From the NCBI GenBank assembly GCA_020853705.1, contig JADYYK010000003.1, positions 40,001-104,000 on the forward strand: a stretch of 64,000 nt of DNA. The letters run 5' to 3'. The notes under the pieces are model-generated. The model ran no database searches. It saw nothing but the letters and a program-made list of their open reading frames with translations, and had not been told where the DNA came from. Of this stretch, positions 19,455 to 27,623 are shown piece after piece. Every line of letters begins with the position of its first letter. The first letter of the stretch is position 1. The DNA comes from Deltaproteobacteria bacterium. Its GTDB lineage: Bacteria; Myxococcota_A; Polyangia; Haliangiales; JADYYK01. The position numbers were made by a program, and so were the translations under genes.

Positions 19455-20609
19455 TCACTTTTTGTCGTCCGGTTTCTTGTCGTCCGGCTTCTTGGCATCG
19501 GCCGCCGGCTTCTTCTCGTCTTTTTTGTCGTCGGTCCCGGCGGCGCCAGCGCCAGCCTTGGCGCGCTCGGCCATCTCCTTCTTGCGCGCGGCCAGACGGG
19601 CACGCGCGATGGCCTCCTGGTCGACGCCGACCTCGGTCTTGGTCTCGATGAACTTCTGGCTCGGGCGCTCGCGCTCCGCGGCCGGGATCTCGGCGGCCGG
19701 CTTGGGCGGCGGCGTGACCTGGGTCTTGCCGCTGACCAGGGCCTCCGCCTCCTCGCCCTCGACGACCTCCATGCCGATGCCGATACCGGAGCGCATGCCG
19801 ATCTGGAAGAACTCGCGCAGCTCGCTGCCGCCACCCTCGGCCAGGAAGCGCAGGTAGTAGCTGGCGTGCGCTGGCTTCTCGGCCTGGATGATGTCGTGGA
19901 CCCGGATCACGCTGTCGAGCGAGACGTCCTGGAACTTGGCCGGGATCTCGACGATGAAGCACTGGTTCAGGTTGACCGGCGGCAGCACCACCGAGTCGAT
20001 GCCGATGGCGCACAACCCTTCACCGATCCTGAAGCCCTTGAAGGGCCACTCGTTCTCGATGATGGTCGGCTCATACCCGGTGAACAGCGACAGGAAGATC
20101 TTGAGGCCGCGCACGGTGCCGCGGATGCCGTACAGCTCGATGGCCTTCTTGACCACCGAGCGCTTCTTCTCGACCGGCCAGTCCATGTCGAGGATCATGG
20201 CGGACCAGTTGGCCAGCCACTCGACGAACTCCTCGGGCGCCTCGTGCGGATCGAAGAACTGGGGCAGGATGTCGAGCTTGTCGTCGACCGACCCCATCAG
20301 GTGCTCGATGATGAAGAGCAGGTCGCGCACGAAGTTGCGACCGACGGGATCGGCGCGCCGGTAGATCGCGGGCAGGAACTGGATGTAGCCGCGACGCGAC
20401 ACCCACAGCGACACCTTGTCGCCGATGTAGACCATCTGTCCGCGCAGGGGCTTCTGCTCGAGCACGGTGTTGCGCGTCTCGTAGGCCTCGCGGAACAGCA
20501 CGGCGTCGAGCTGCAGGCCCGCGTTGCGGATCATGAGCTTGGCCTTCTCCAGCGAGACTCCCGCCAGATCAGGCATCTTGGTGAGACTTCTGCGCGCCTC
20601 GACGGCCAT
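19455..20609 (-). CDS. PASTA domain fused to phage tail protein I-like (TIGR02242) domain
   Basis: 384 residues. Residues 8-72 look like a PASTA domain: PDLAGVSLEKAKLMIRNAGL, LEQKPLRGQMVYIGDKVSLWVS. Residues about 75-215 match the TIGR02242 baseplate family found in contractile injection systems (FLPAIYRR, LLFIIEHLMGSVDDKLDILPQ, EEFVEWLANW, ELYGIRGTVRGLKIFLSLFTG). The C-terminus is a disordered Ala/Lys/Asp-rich tail. The start overlaps the stop of the TIGR02243 gene by one base, so translation is coupled. It corresponds to Afp12. A PASTA module, which in other proteins binds peptidoglycan or beta-lactams, is unexpected on a baseplate wedge. Confidence 0.9.
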   Translation of the reverse strand: MAVEARRSLTKMPDLAGVSLEKAKLMIRNAGLQLDAVLFREAYETRNTVLEQKPLRGQMVYIGDKVSLWVSRRGYIQFLPAIYRRADPVGRNFVRDLLFIIEHLMGSVDDKLDILPQFFDPHEAPEEFVEWLANWSAMILDMDWPVEKKRSVVKKAIELYGIRGTVRGLKIFLSLFTGYEPTIIENEWPFKGFRIGEGLCAIGIDSVVLPPVNLNQCFIVEIPAKFQDVSLDSVIRVHDIIQAEKPAHASYYLRFLAEGGGSELREFFQIGMRSGIGIGMEVVEGEEAEALVSGKTQVTPPPKPAAEIPAAERERPSQKFIETKTEVGVDQEAIARARLAARKKEMAERAKAGAGAAGTDDKKDEKKPAADAKKPDDKKPDDKK

Positions 20610-23600
20610 CAGGCGATCTCGTCGCGCACCTTCTCGACCACGCTGACCGAGACGAGGTGAGGCAGCTGATCGACGCCCAGGCGAACCTGTTCGACGGTCA
20701 CACGGTTGTCTTCATCGAAGATCTGGATGCTGTCGACGGCCTCGACCCCGGCCACGCCCTCGACCAGGTTGACGAGGTCGCTCTTCAAGACGGCGCGCCC
20801 GAAGACCCAGCCCTTGCCGTCGCGACCGCCGACCAGCGAGTGCAGGTAGCGCCGGGTGCGATCCTCGATGTCACGGCGCAGGCGGTCCGAGGTGCCGACC
20901 GAGCGGCGCAGCGTGGTCACCTTGATCGAGAACTCGACGTAACGCGGACGCACGACCTCGAGCGTGGTGCCGACCAGGCGACGGTCGTCCATGAACTGCT
21001 TGACGTAGCGCAGGAGCTCCGGCGAGGGCGTGAGCTTCTTGCCCAGGTCGGCGTGCTTCTCGTCCACGCGCGGCAGCAGGATGAGCACGACCTCACCGGG
21101 GTTGGTGGGCGACGGGATGCACTTGGCGCGCGCCACGCCGGTCGACGCGCGCAGGGCCAGCATCTCGTAGTCCTCGGCGGTGACCGCCCGATCGCGGCTC
21201 TTGATGACGTGCGGCGCGCGCCCCTTGGCCTCGTCGACGGTCTCGCCGTTGGCGCCGCCGCCCGCGGGCAGCGGGTTGGTCACGCCCTCGATGTACGCGA
21301 TCGACTTGGTCAGCGCGGTCAAGGTGCCGGCGTTGACGTTGCCCTGCACGCCGCCGCCGACCTGGTAGCGCCGCGCGATGACGTTGTTGCGCCCCTCGGG
21401 CGGCAGCATGCCGCGGGCACCATCGCCGAACGAGATCTTGCCGGTGATGTGATCGCGCTTGTAGTGGCGGCTGCGCGGCTTGGAGTCGTAGAAGCTATCG
21501 ACCGGCTTGTAGCGCACCCAGTAGCCAGGCACGCCGTTGTTCTGGTCCTCGGGCACCAGACGCACGGCGGGGTGGTGCGTGCCCTCGGCGGTGTTGGGCA
21601 CCTGGGGGGCGCGCTCGTTCGACTGCGGGGTACGGCCGCCGGGGGCGGCGTCGAAGACCAGATCTTCTAGATCCTTCTCGTGCGGGGCCTCGCGCTCCAG
21701 GACCTCGATGACCTCGCCCTCGAGCAGTGGGCCCTGGGCCAGCTGGAAGGTCTGCAGCGGCGTGCCGTCGGAGCTGCCCAGCACCTCGTCGCGCACCGAG
21801 ACCACGTTCATGGCCTCGACGACGTTGTGCAGGATGCGCAGCACGCGCGGCGGACGCGCATAGCCGCCCATCTCCAGGCGGGCGCGGATCCAGTAGCGAT
21901 CCTCGGTGAACTTCATCGTGATGCCCATGTCATCGGGGCCGACGAAGTCGATGAAGCCGGACTGGGTGAAGTTCTTGGTCGAGTCGCGCACCACCAGCGG
22001 CGCCCACTGGCCACCGTGGTAGTACTCCCAGACCACGCGCTGCTCGGCCTCCCACTGGGCCTCGCGCTGCGCCATCCAGGCCCGCAGGTGCTCGATGTTG
22101 GCCGTGTTGGCGTCGAGCCCGGCCAGCGGTGACACGTTCTCCTGCATGTGGAAGTACAGCGACACCATGTCGTTGGGCAGCTTGCCGTCGAAGCCCAGGT
22201 ACAGCGACGCCGACTCCTCGACCACCGGCAAGAACGGCTGGAACAGCGTGAACTCGGTCTTGGCGTCGTGGGTGAGGTCGCGGTACTTGAAGTCGTTGTA
22301 GCTCAGGCAGTGCTTGGGGTCCTTGTACTCCTCGCGGTACTTGAAGCCCAGCGAGCGCACCGCCGGCGGACGCAGCGGCCGGTCGTCGCGCCAGACCCAG
22401 CGGTCACCGTCGAGCAGGTAGTTGCCCGCGAGGCCGTAGTCGCCGAGCTCGATGCGGGCACGCACCCAGTAGGTCGCCACGCCGGAGACGTCGCTGACCA
22501 CCATGTCCTTGGGGCGACGGAACGAGATCACGCCGGCCTTGGTGAAGGCGCGGGTCTCGTCGTTGAAGCCGAACTCCTCGCCAGCGCCCGGGCGCGGCCC
22601 CTTGGGGCCGGTGACGCCGAGGGGACGCCACTTCTTGCCGTCGAAGTACTCGAAGACGATGGTCAGGTCCTCGGACGGGTTGGGCGGCGGCGCGACCGCG
22701 CCCTCGGACAGCACGACCTCGAGGCGGACCTCGGCCTCGGGCTGCTTCATGAGCTCGGTGCAGCCCACGTAGAAGCAGTGATCGATCTTCGGCTCCTTGC
22801 CGAAGGGGAACATGTTCTTGCCGAGATCGAGCTGCAGGTAGGCGTTGTTGTCGAGGTTGGCGAACGCCGCGTCGGGCGGCACGCCCTCGCCCACGACCTC
22901 CATCCGGGTGCGGATGGTGTCGATCTCGGTCTCCTGCGGGTTCTGGGGCACCTCGGCCAGGCGACCGCGGATCCAGGTGTCCTCGATGCCGAACAGCGTG
23001 GTCGGCTGCATCGGGGCCGGGCCCGAGAAGGCGATCTCGCCGCGCTCGACGTCGAGCTGGGTCAGACGGTTGAGCTCGCGCCAGCGCTTGCCGTCGAAGT
23101 ACTCCCACTCCAGCAGGCGCGCCAGATCGCGCGCGCCGGTCTCCGGGCAGCCGAGGTGCACGAACAGCACCGCGCCGTCGCCCACTGACCCGAAGCGGGG
23201 ATCACCCAGGTAGAGGTAGCGATCGACGCGATCGGCACCGCCGAAGGCCTCGAAGCCATCCGGCGCGCCGCCGACCAGGAAGCGCGAGTTGTCGGAGTAG
23301 TTCTCGTTCTGGTACGAGAAGCAGCGATCGAGCTTGACCTTGGTGACCAGGAGGTCGCGCACGGTCTCGAACACCACGGTGTCCTCGTCGGCTGCCGACG
23401 GAGTGGCGACCGCGGTGCCCTCGCGCACCAGCGCCTTCTCGGCGCCTTCGACCAGCCCGAACTGCAGCAGGGCATGCGCCGGCTGCGGCGCGCGCAGCTT
23501 GATGCCCAGCAGGTTCAGGAACGCGATGTAGTTCTTCTCGGGGACGCGGTTCAGGCGGTACAGGATGACGTCGGTCATCCATGCCGCGAGCTCGAGGATG

Positions 23601-23722
23601 GTGATGCCCGGGTCCGACGGGTTGTGGTTGGTCCAGTCCGGGCAGTAGCGTGGGATGAGGCGCAGCGCCTCGGCGACCAGGTCGTCGTAGGCCCGGTCGT
23701 CCAGCTTGGGAGCGGGAATCAT
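20609..23722 (-). CDS. Baseplate assembly protein (TIGR02243, Afp11/gpJ-like)
   Basis: 1037 residues. The N-terminus (DDLVAEALRLIPRYCPDWTN, HNPSDPGITILELAAWMTDVI) is the hallmark of the TIGR02243 putative baseplate assembly proteins. Several beta-rich insertions fill the middle (repeated YFDGKxW and FxxDRYWIRARLE motifs), and the C-terminal third carries the gpJ-like part (IEGVTNPLPAGGGANGETVDEAKGRAP split here, then VTAEDYEMLALRAS). It should form the wedge of the baseplate that triggers sheath contraction. It overlaps gp25 by four bases upstream and the TIGR02242 gene by one base downstream, as in a single assembly operon. Confidence 0.95.
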   Translation of the reverse strand: MIPAPKLDDRAYDDLVAEALRLIPRYCPDWTNHNPSDPGITILELAAWMTDVILYRLNRVPEKNYIAFLNLLGIKLRAPQPAHALLQFGLVEGAEKALVREGTAVATPSAADEDTVVFETVRDLLVTKVKLDRCFSYQNENYSDNSRFLVGGAPDGFEAFGGADRVDRYLYLGDPRFGSVGDGAVLFVHLGCPETGARDLARLLEWEYFDGKRWRELNRLTQLDVERGEIAFSGPAPMQPTTLFGIEDTWIRGRLAEVPQNPQETEIDTIRTRMEVVGEGVPPDAAFANLDNNAYLQLDLGKNMFPFGKEPKIDHCFYVGCTELMKQPEAEVRLEVVLSEGAVAPPPNPSEDLTIVFEYFDGKKWRPLGVTGPKGPRPGAGEEFGFNDETRAFTKAGVISFRRPKDMVVSDVSGVATYWVRARIELGDYGLAGNYLLDGDRWVWRDDRPLRPPAVRSLGFKYREEYKDPKHCLSYNDFKYRDLTHDAKTEFTLFQPFLPVVEESASLYLGFDGKLPNDMVSLYFHMQENVSPLAGLDANTANIEHLRAWMAQREAQWEAEQRVVWEYYHGGQWAPLVVRDSTKNFTQSGFIDFVGPDDMGITMKFTEDRYWIRARLEMGGYARPPRVLRILHNVVEAMNVVSVRDEVLGSSDGTPLQTFQLAQGPLLEGEVIEVLEREAPHEKDLEDLVFDAAPGGRTPQSNERAPQVPNTAEGTHHPAVRLVPEDQNNGVPGYWVRYKPVDSFYDSKPRSRHYKRDHITGKISFGDGARGMLPPEGRNNVIARRYQVGGGVQGNVNAGTLTALTKSIAYIEGVTNPLPAGGGANGETVDEAKGRAPHVIKSRDRAVTAEDYEMLALRASTGVARAKCIPSPTNPGEVVLILLPRVDEKHADLGKKLTPSPELLRYVKQFMDDRRLVGTTLEVVRPRYVEFSIKVTTLRRSVGTSDRLRRDIEDRTRRYLHSLVGGRDGKGWVFGRAVLKSDLVNLVEGVAGVEAVDSIQIFDEDNRVTVEQVRLGVDQLPHLVSVSVVEKVRDEIA

Positions 23723-24123
23723 CGTTTGTCCTCGGACTTGCGGAGATAGAACGGGTAGACCATGTTGCGCTCGGTATCGGTCGCGATGACGCGGTAGGAG
23801 ACGTCGACCAGCAGCTTGTTGGGTTCACCCTGCGCCGCGCTGGCGGTGACCTGCACGTCGTCGATGCGGGGTTCCCACTTCTGCAAGGCCTCGGTCACGT
23901 AGTGGCAGGCCAGGCCGGCAGTGTTGGGATTGTTGGGCGAGAAGACGAGGTCGTGGATCTGGCAGCCGAAGTACGGCCGCATCACGCGTTCACCCGGAGC
24001 CGTGCCGATGATGACGTGGATGGCTTCGCGGATGTTCTCGTCGTACTGCGAGAGCGACACGCCTCCCGTCCGGTCGACGTCGACCACGAACCGCCAGCCC
24101 TTGCCGAGGTGTTTTTTGGCCAT
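23719..24123 (-). CDS. gp25-like baseplate protein (Afp9 homologue)
   Basis: 134 residues, the usual size for the GPW/gp25 family. Motifs include SLSQYDENIREAIHVIIGT, the conserved ERVMRPYFGC and a final beta segment DVSYRVIATDTERN. In contractile systems gp25 nucleates the sheath on the baseplate wedge. Its stop overlaps the start of the TIGR02243 gene by four bases (ATGA), so the two wedge proteins are translated together. The start at 24123 gives the standard N-terminus. Confidence 0.95.
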   Translation of the reverse strand: MAKKHLGKGWRFVVDVDRTGGVSLSQYDENIREAIHVIIGTAPGERVMRPYFGCQIHDLVFSPNNPNTAGLACHYVTEALQKWEPRIDDVQVTASAAQGEPNKLLVDVSYRVIATDTERNMVYPFYLRKSEDKR

Positions 24124-24203
24124 GCCCTGCCGAAGAGATGGTTGGTGGTTGGACGACCTTACGACGGCCCGACGATCCTGCTCCCTACACCCAGCTCAGC
24201 CGT

Positions 24204-24398
24204 TCACTCGAACGACCCGAACTGCCCTTCCACGAACTTCTGGCACTTCTTGCACTGCACGCGGGTGAACTGCCCTCGCCTGGTGACCTCGAGCTTGCCC
24301 TCGGCGCAGATCGGGCATGAGAGTGACTGGAGTCTCCCTGCTTGGATCTCGTCGAGCGTGTCCTGCCAGACGATCTGATCTTCGTCTTCAGAGCTCAC
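24204..24398 (-). CDS. Small zinc-ribbon protein
   Basis: 64 residues from GTG 24398, preceded by a GAGAGGG ribosome site; an upstream GTG at 24413 is possible. Two CxxC pairs (SCPICAEG and VQCKKCQK) form a zinc ribbon. The N-terminus is acidic (SSEDEDQIVWQDTLDEIQAG). It lies between the PAAR-protein gene and gp25, 80 bases before the latter. It may help folding or delivery of the spike tip; that is only positional inference. Confidence 0.78.
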   Translation of the reverse strand: MSSEDEDQIVWQDTLDEIQAGRLQSLSCPICAEGKLEVTRRGQFTRVQCKKCQKFVEGQFGSFE

Positions 24399-24461
24399 GT
24401 GCCCTCTCACCACCCTGATCCGAACGGGGCCGCAGTGTACCCAGGTGAGGTGTGGGGGTCA

Positions 24462-24493
24462 ACGGGGCTCGTGGGGAAAAAACCAAGCCCCGT
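24462..24493 (-). other. Inverted repeat downstream of the PAAR gene
   Basis: ACGGGGCT at 24462-24469 pairs perfectly with AGCCCCGT at 24486-24493 around a 16-base loop holding a run of six A (T on the minus strand). It sits in the 190-base gap between the PAAR gene and the zinc-ribbon gene. It lacks a T run after the stem, so it is at best an attenuator; nothing else was seen in this gap. Confidence 0.4.
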
Positions 24494-24588
24494 GGCGGTT
24501 TGGCGCCCAGCTTCAACAGTCCGCCAACCTCCACGCCATTCCGTATTGGGGCGTCCTGTGAGGACGGTTCCGAGATGCGCAAGGGCGC

Positions 24589-27528
24589 TTACTCGGTGTC
24601 GAAGTCCTTCTTGAAGTCGACGTTCAGATCGGCCTCGACGCCGGACTTGGCGTCGTCAGTCGTCGGAGCCTTGGGAGTCTCGGTGCTGCTCTTGAGGTTC
24701 TCCTTGGTGCCCTCGACCCCGGCCTTGTTGACGTCGCGCGTCCGCTCGGCCTGGCTGCGCTGACGCTCGGCCTCGCTGAGGCCGGCGGCGTCCTTGGCCT
24801 TCTGCTCGTCGCCACGGTAGGCCGGATCGACGTCGCGGCGCTGCTGGTCGCGCTCCTGCTTGAGCTCGCGCTCCTTGCCGTCGACCTTGGCCTCGGCGCG
24901 CCCCTTGACGTCGGCGGTGTCCTTGGCGTCGGCGACCTCGCGCTCCTTGCGGCGCTGGGCCTCGTCGCGCTTCTGCTCGGCCGCGGTGACGCCGCTCTTG
25001 TCCTTGGCGGACTGCTCGGCCGCGGCCTTGCGGTCGTCGACCTGCTCGCGCTTCTTGTCATCGACCCGCTGCTGCGCGCCGCTCTTCTCGGCGTCGGCGC
25101 GCGCCTTGGCGCGGGCCTCGACGTCGGCGTCGGCCTTGGCCTGATCGACGCGGCCTTCGGCCTTGGCCTTGCGACCCTCCAGATCCTGCGCGGTCTCGGT
25201 GCGCCGCGCGACACGCGACGGATCCTCGACGTCGGCCTTGGCGTCGCGGGCCTGCTGGCGTGCATCGCGCACGTCGGAGGCGCCTTCCTTGCCGCGCTGG
25301 GCGGCGTCGCGCGCCGCGTCGGGGGCGTGCGGACGATCCGGGATGTTGGAGTCGACCTTCACGCCGCCAGTGCCCAGGCTGCCCGACACACCGACCGCTG
25401 CGCCGCCAGCCGCGGCTGCGCCGCCGGCCGTGGCCGCGCTGGCGCCGCCTGCGCCGGGCACGCTGCCCGCACCTGGGACAGCGCCCGCGCCGGCGCCAGG
25501 GACGCCGGCTGCCGCACCCGCTGCGCCTGCCGCGCCGCCGGGGCCACCCTTGCCCACGGCAGCCGCGCCCGCGGTGCCGACATCACCCCGCGAGGCTGCG
25601 CCTGCCGCTGCGCCCGCCGGACCACCGGCCGCCGCTGCCGCGCCCGCGGGCGAGCCCGCCGCCGCCGCGCCGGCTGCGCCGCCAGGCGCTCCTGCCGCCG
25701 CTGCCGCACCGGCCGCGCTGGTGGGCGCACCCGCGGCCGCCGCTGCGCCCGCCGGAGAACCTGCCGCTGCCGCCGCGCTGCCGGGAGCGCCGGCCGCTGC
25801 TGCCGCGCCGCTCGCGCTGGTCGGCGCACCTGCCGCCGCCACCGCGCCCGCAGGCGAACCTGCCGCTGCCGCGCCGGCTGCACCGCCAGGCGCGCCCGCC
25901 GCCGCCGCTGCACCGGCCGCGCTGGTCGGCGCACCCGCCGCCGCTGCCGCGCCGGCCGGAGAACCTGCCGCTGCCGCCGCGCTGCCAGGAGCGCCGGCCG
26001 CTGCCGCCGCGCCACCTGCGCTGGTCGGGGCACCGGCTGCTGCCGCCGCGCCCGCGGGCGAACCCGCCGCCGCTGCGCCCGCTGGAGCGCCGGCCGCTGC
26101 CGCCGCGCCACCTGCGCTGGTCGGGGCGCCCGCCGCCGCCGCCGCGCCCGCCGGAGAACCTGCGGCCGCCGCGCCCGCAGGACCGCCTGCGGTGCCGCGC
26201 GCCACGCCTGCCGGGCCACCGGCCGCAGCCGCGCCCGCGGGACCGCCCGCCGCGCCCGCCGCGCCCGCAGGACCACCGGCCGCAGCCGCGCCCGCGGGAC
26301 CACCCGCGGTGCCGCGCGCCACGCCTGCTGGACCACCGGCCGCAGCCGCGCCCGCGGGACCACCCGCGGTGCCACGCGCCGCGCCCGCCGGGCCCGCCGC
26401 TGCCGCGCCGGCAGGACCGCCCGCCGCTGCACCCGCAGGGCCGCCCGCCGCCGCACCGGCTGGCGCGCTGGCCGCGGCCGCGTTGGCCGCGCGCGAGTCT
26501 TCCATCTTGGCCAGCTGCGCTGGCTGCATCTTGGCCTCGACGGCCTGCGCCTTGGCCGGCGGCATCGCGTCCAGCGTGCGCGAGGCCTCGCCTGGGTTGC
26601 TCTTGTCGAGTACCGCGGCGGCCTTCTGTGGCGGCATCGCCGCCATCACGGCGGCCGAGCTCTCCGGCTTCATCGCCTCGGTGACCGGAGCAGCCTCGCC
26701 GGGCTCCATGGTGATGACGATCGACGCGGCCACGGTTGGCGTCATGACCTCGAGCGCCAGCGAACCGGGGCCGACCTCGACCTTGGCCAGGACCTCGCCG
26801 GCCTTCTCGGGCGGCATCGCCTGCAGCGCCTCCGCGGCGGTCTCGGGCTTGGCCTCGTTGACCGCGGCGGCCGCCTCCTCGGGCGACATCTCGGCGATCT
26901 CCGGAGCCGTCGGCGGCTCGGTGACCGTCCCGTCGTCGGTGCTGACCGTCCCGTCGTCGGTGCTGACCGTCCCGTCGTCGGTGCTGACGGTCCCGTCATC
27001 AGCCACCGTCCCGTCATCATCACTGACCGTGCCGTCGTCGGCCGGGGCGGCAGCGCCGCCTGTGGTCGAAGCGCCACCCGCGTCGTAGGTCTGGGCCTGG
27101 GGACGGTTCTGCGCCGTGCCGCCAGCGCCGCTGCCGGCCGCACCCGCGCCGCCACCACCACCGCCGCCACCACCGCCGCCGCCACCGCCACCACCGCCGC
27201 TGCCGTCACCGACGATGACGTTGCCCGAACCCACGACCATCTTGCCGCTGGCGCCGCAGTGCTGCTGGGCGTCGTCCTTGCGGTGCGCTGCCTTGCCATT
27301 GATGAGGACGGTGTCGCAGCCCGCGGTGGCCTTCCACATGTTGGGGCCGCAGCAGATGGCGTGGATGCCGATGTCATCCTTGCGGATGGCGGGCATGCCG
27401 TTCACGAACACGTTGGGCGAGCCGAGGATGGCCGGGCCGATGGCAGGATGGGGGCATGCGGGGCAGCCGTGCTTGTCCCCTGGTGAATCCGCCTGCCCGT
27501 TGTCGCCCAGCCTGCCTTGTCCTGGCAT
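24589..27528 (-). CDS. PAAR spike-tip protein with very long C-terminal extension
   Basis: 979 residues. Residues 1-115 have the PAAR-like layout of glycine turns and cysteine/histidine-bearing loops (HPAIGPAILGSPNVFVNGMP, DDIGIHAICCGPNMWKATAG, VLINGKAAHRKDD), which should cap the spike. A Gly run, three STDDGTV repeats and a helical region with M-x-P-E-x-A-A motifs resembling the MgtE N-terminal domain (about 205-345) follow. About 350 residues of Ala/Gly/Pro repeats come next, and the last 260 residues are strongly charged helix. Ordinary PAAR proteins are near 100 residues, so the extension is probably delivered or fills the tube. It heads the baseplate block containing gp25. Confidence 0.88.
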   Translation of the reverse strand: MPGQGRLGDNGQADSPGDKHGCPACPHPAIGPAILGSPNVFVNGMPAIRKDDIGIHAICCGPNMWKATAGCDTVLINGKAAHRKDDAQQHCGASGKMVVGSGNVIVGDGSGGGGGGGGGGGGGGGGGAGAAGSGAGGTAQNRPQAQTYDAGGASTTGGAAAPADDGTVSDDDGTVADDGTVSTDDGTVSTDDGTVSTDDGTVTEPPTAPEIAEMSPEEAAAAVNEAKPETAAEALQAMPPEKAGEVLAKVEVGPGSLALEVMTPTVAASIVITMEPGEAAPVTEAMKPESSAAVMAAMPPQKAAAVLDKSNPGEASRTLDAMPPAKAQAVEAKMQPAQLAKMEDSRAANAAAASAPAGAAAGGPAGAAAGGPAGAAAAGPAGAARGTAGGPAGAAAAGGPAGVARGTAGGPAGAAAAGGPAGAAGAAGGPAGAAAAGGPAGVARGTAGGPAGAAAAGSPAGAAAAAGAPTSAGGAAAAAGAPAGAAAAGSPAGAAAAAGAPTSAGGAAAAAGAPGSAAAAAGSPAGAAAAAGAPTSAAGAAAAAGAPGGAAGAAAAGSPAGAVAAAGAPTSASGAAAAAGAPGSAAAAAGSPAGAAAAAGAPTSAAGAAAAAGAPGGAAGAAAAGSPAGAAAAAGGPAGAAAGAASRGDVGTAGAAAVGKGGPGGAAGAAGAAAGVPGAGAGAVPGAGSVPGAGGASAATAGGAAAAGGAAVGVSGSLGTGGVKVDSNIPDRPHAPDAARDAAQRGKEGASDVRDARQQARDAKADVEDPSRVARRTETAQDLEGRKAKAEGRVDQAKADADVEARAKARADAEKSGAQQRVDDKKREQVDDRKAAAEQSAKDKSGVTAAEQKRDEAQRRKEREVADAKDTADVKGRAEAKVDGKERELKQERDQQRRDVDPAYRGDEQKAKDAAGLSEAERQRSQAERTRDVNKAGVEGTKENLKSSTETPKAPTTDDAKSGVEADLNVDFKKDFDTE
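25400..26510 (-). repeat. Ala/Gly/Pro coding repeats in the PAAR protein
   Basis: Imperfect units encoding AGxPAGAAAA and AAAGAPTSAxG are repeated dozens of times in frame. Some longer blocks of about 150-190 bases are present twice. The region is therefore a likely site of length variation. It encodes a long flexible or fibrous linker between the spike-tip domain and the charged C-terminal helix. Confidence 0.85.
26929..27035 (-). repeat. STDDGTV coding repeat
   Basis: A 21-base unit is repeated three times nearly perfectly, with further degenerate units on its 5' side, encoding Ser-Thr-Asp-Asp-Gly-Thr-Val. It forms an acidic hinge between the PAAR domain and the helical region. Confidence 0.8.
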
Positions 27529-27623
27529 TTCAGTCCCTTCGCGGTCGGAGGTGCCTCAGATTTAGCACACTTGGAGCCTCGCCTGTTACGCCATGGCGAG
27601 GCCTGTTCTCCCCTGTTTCGGCC

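Noticed and set aside
17914..19857. A 647-codon plus-strand open frame opposite the genes at 17890 and 19455
   Set aside because: It is antisense to clearly coding, conserved genes, and its product is His/Asp/Leu/Arg-rich, typical of GC-rich antisense shadows.
24462..24493. Inverted repeat as a firm intrinsic terminator
   Set aside because: No T run follows the stem on either strand and the loop is long, so it is kept only as a weak inverted repeat.
25163..27088. Long plus-strand frames opposite the PAAR gene
   Set aside because: They mirror the Ala/Gly/Pro repeats and have no recognisable domain or ribosome site.
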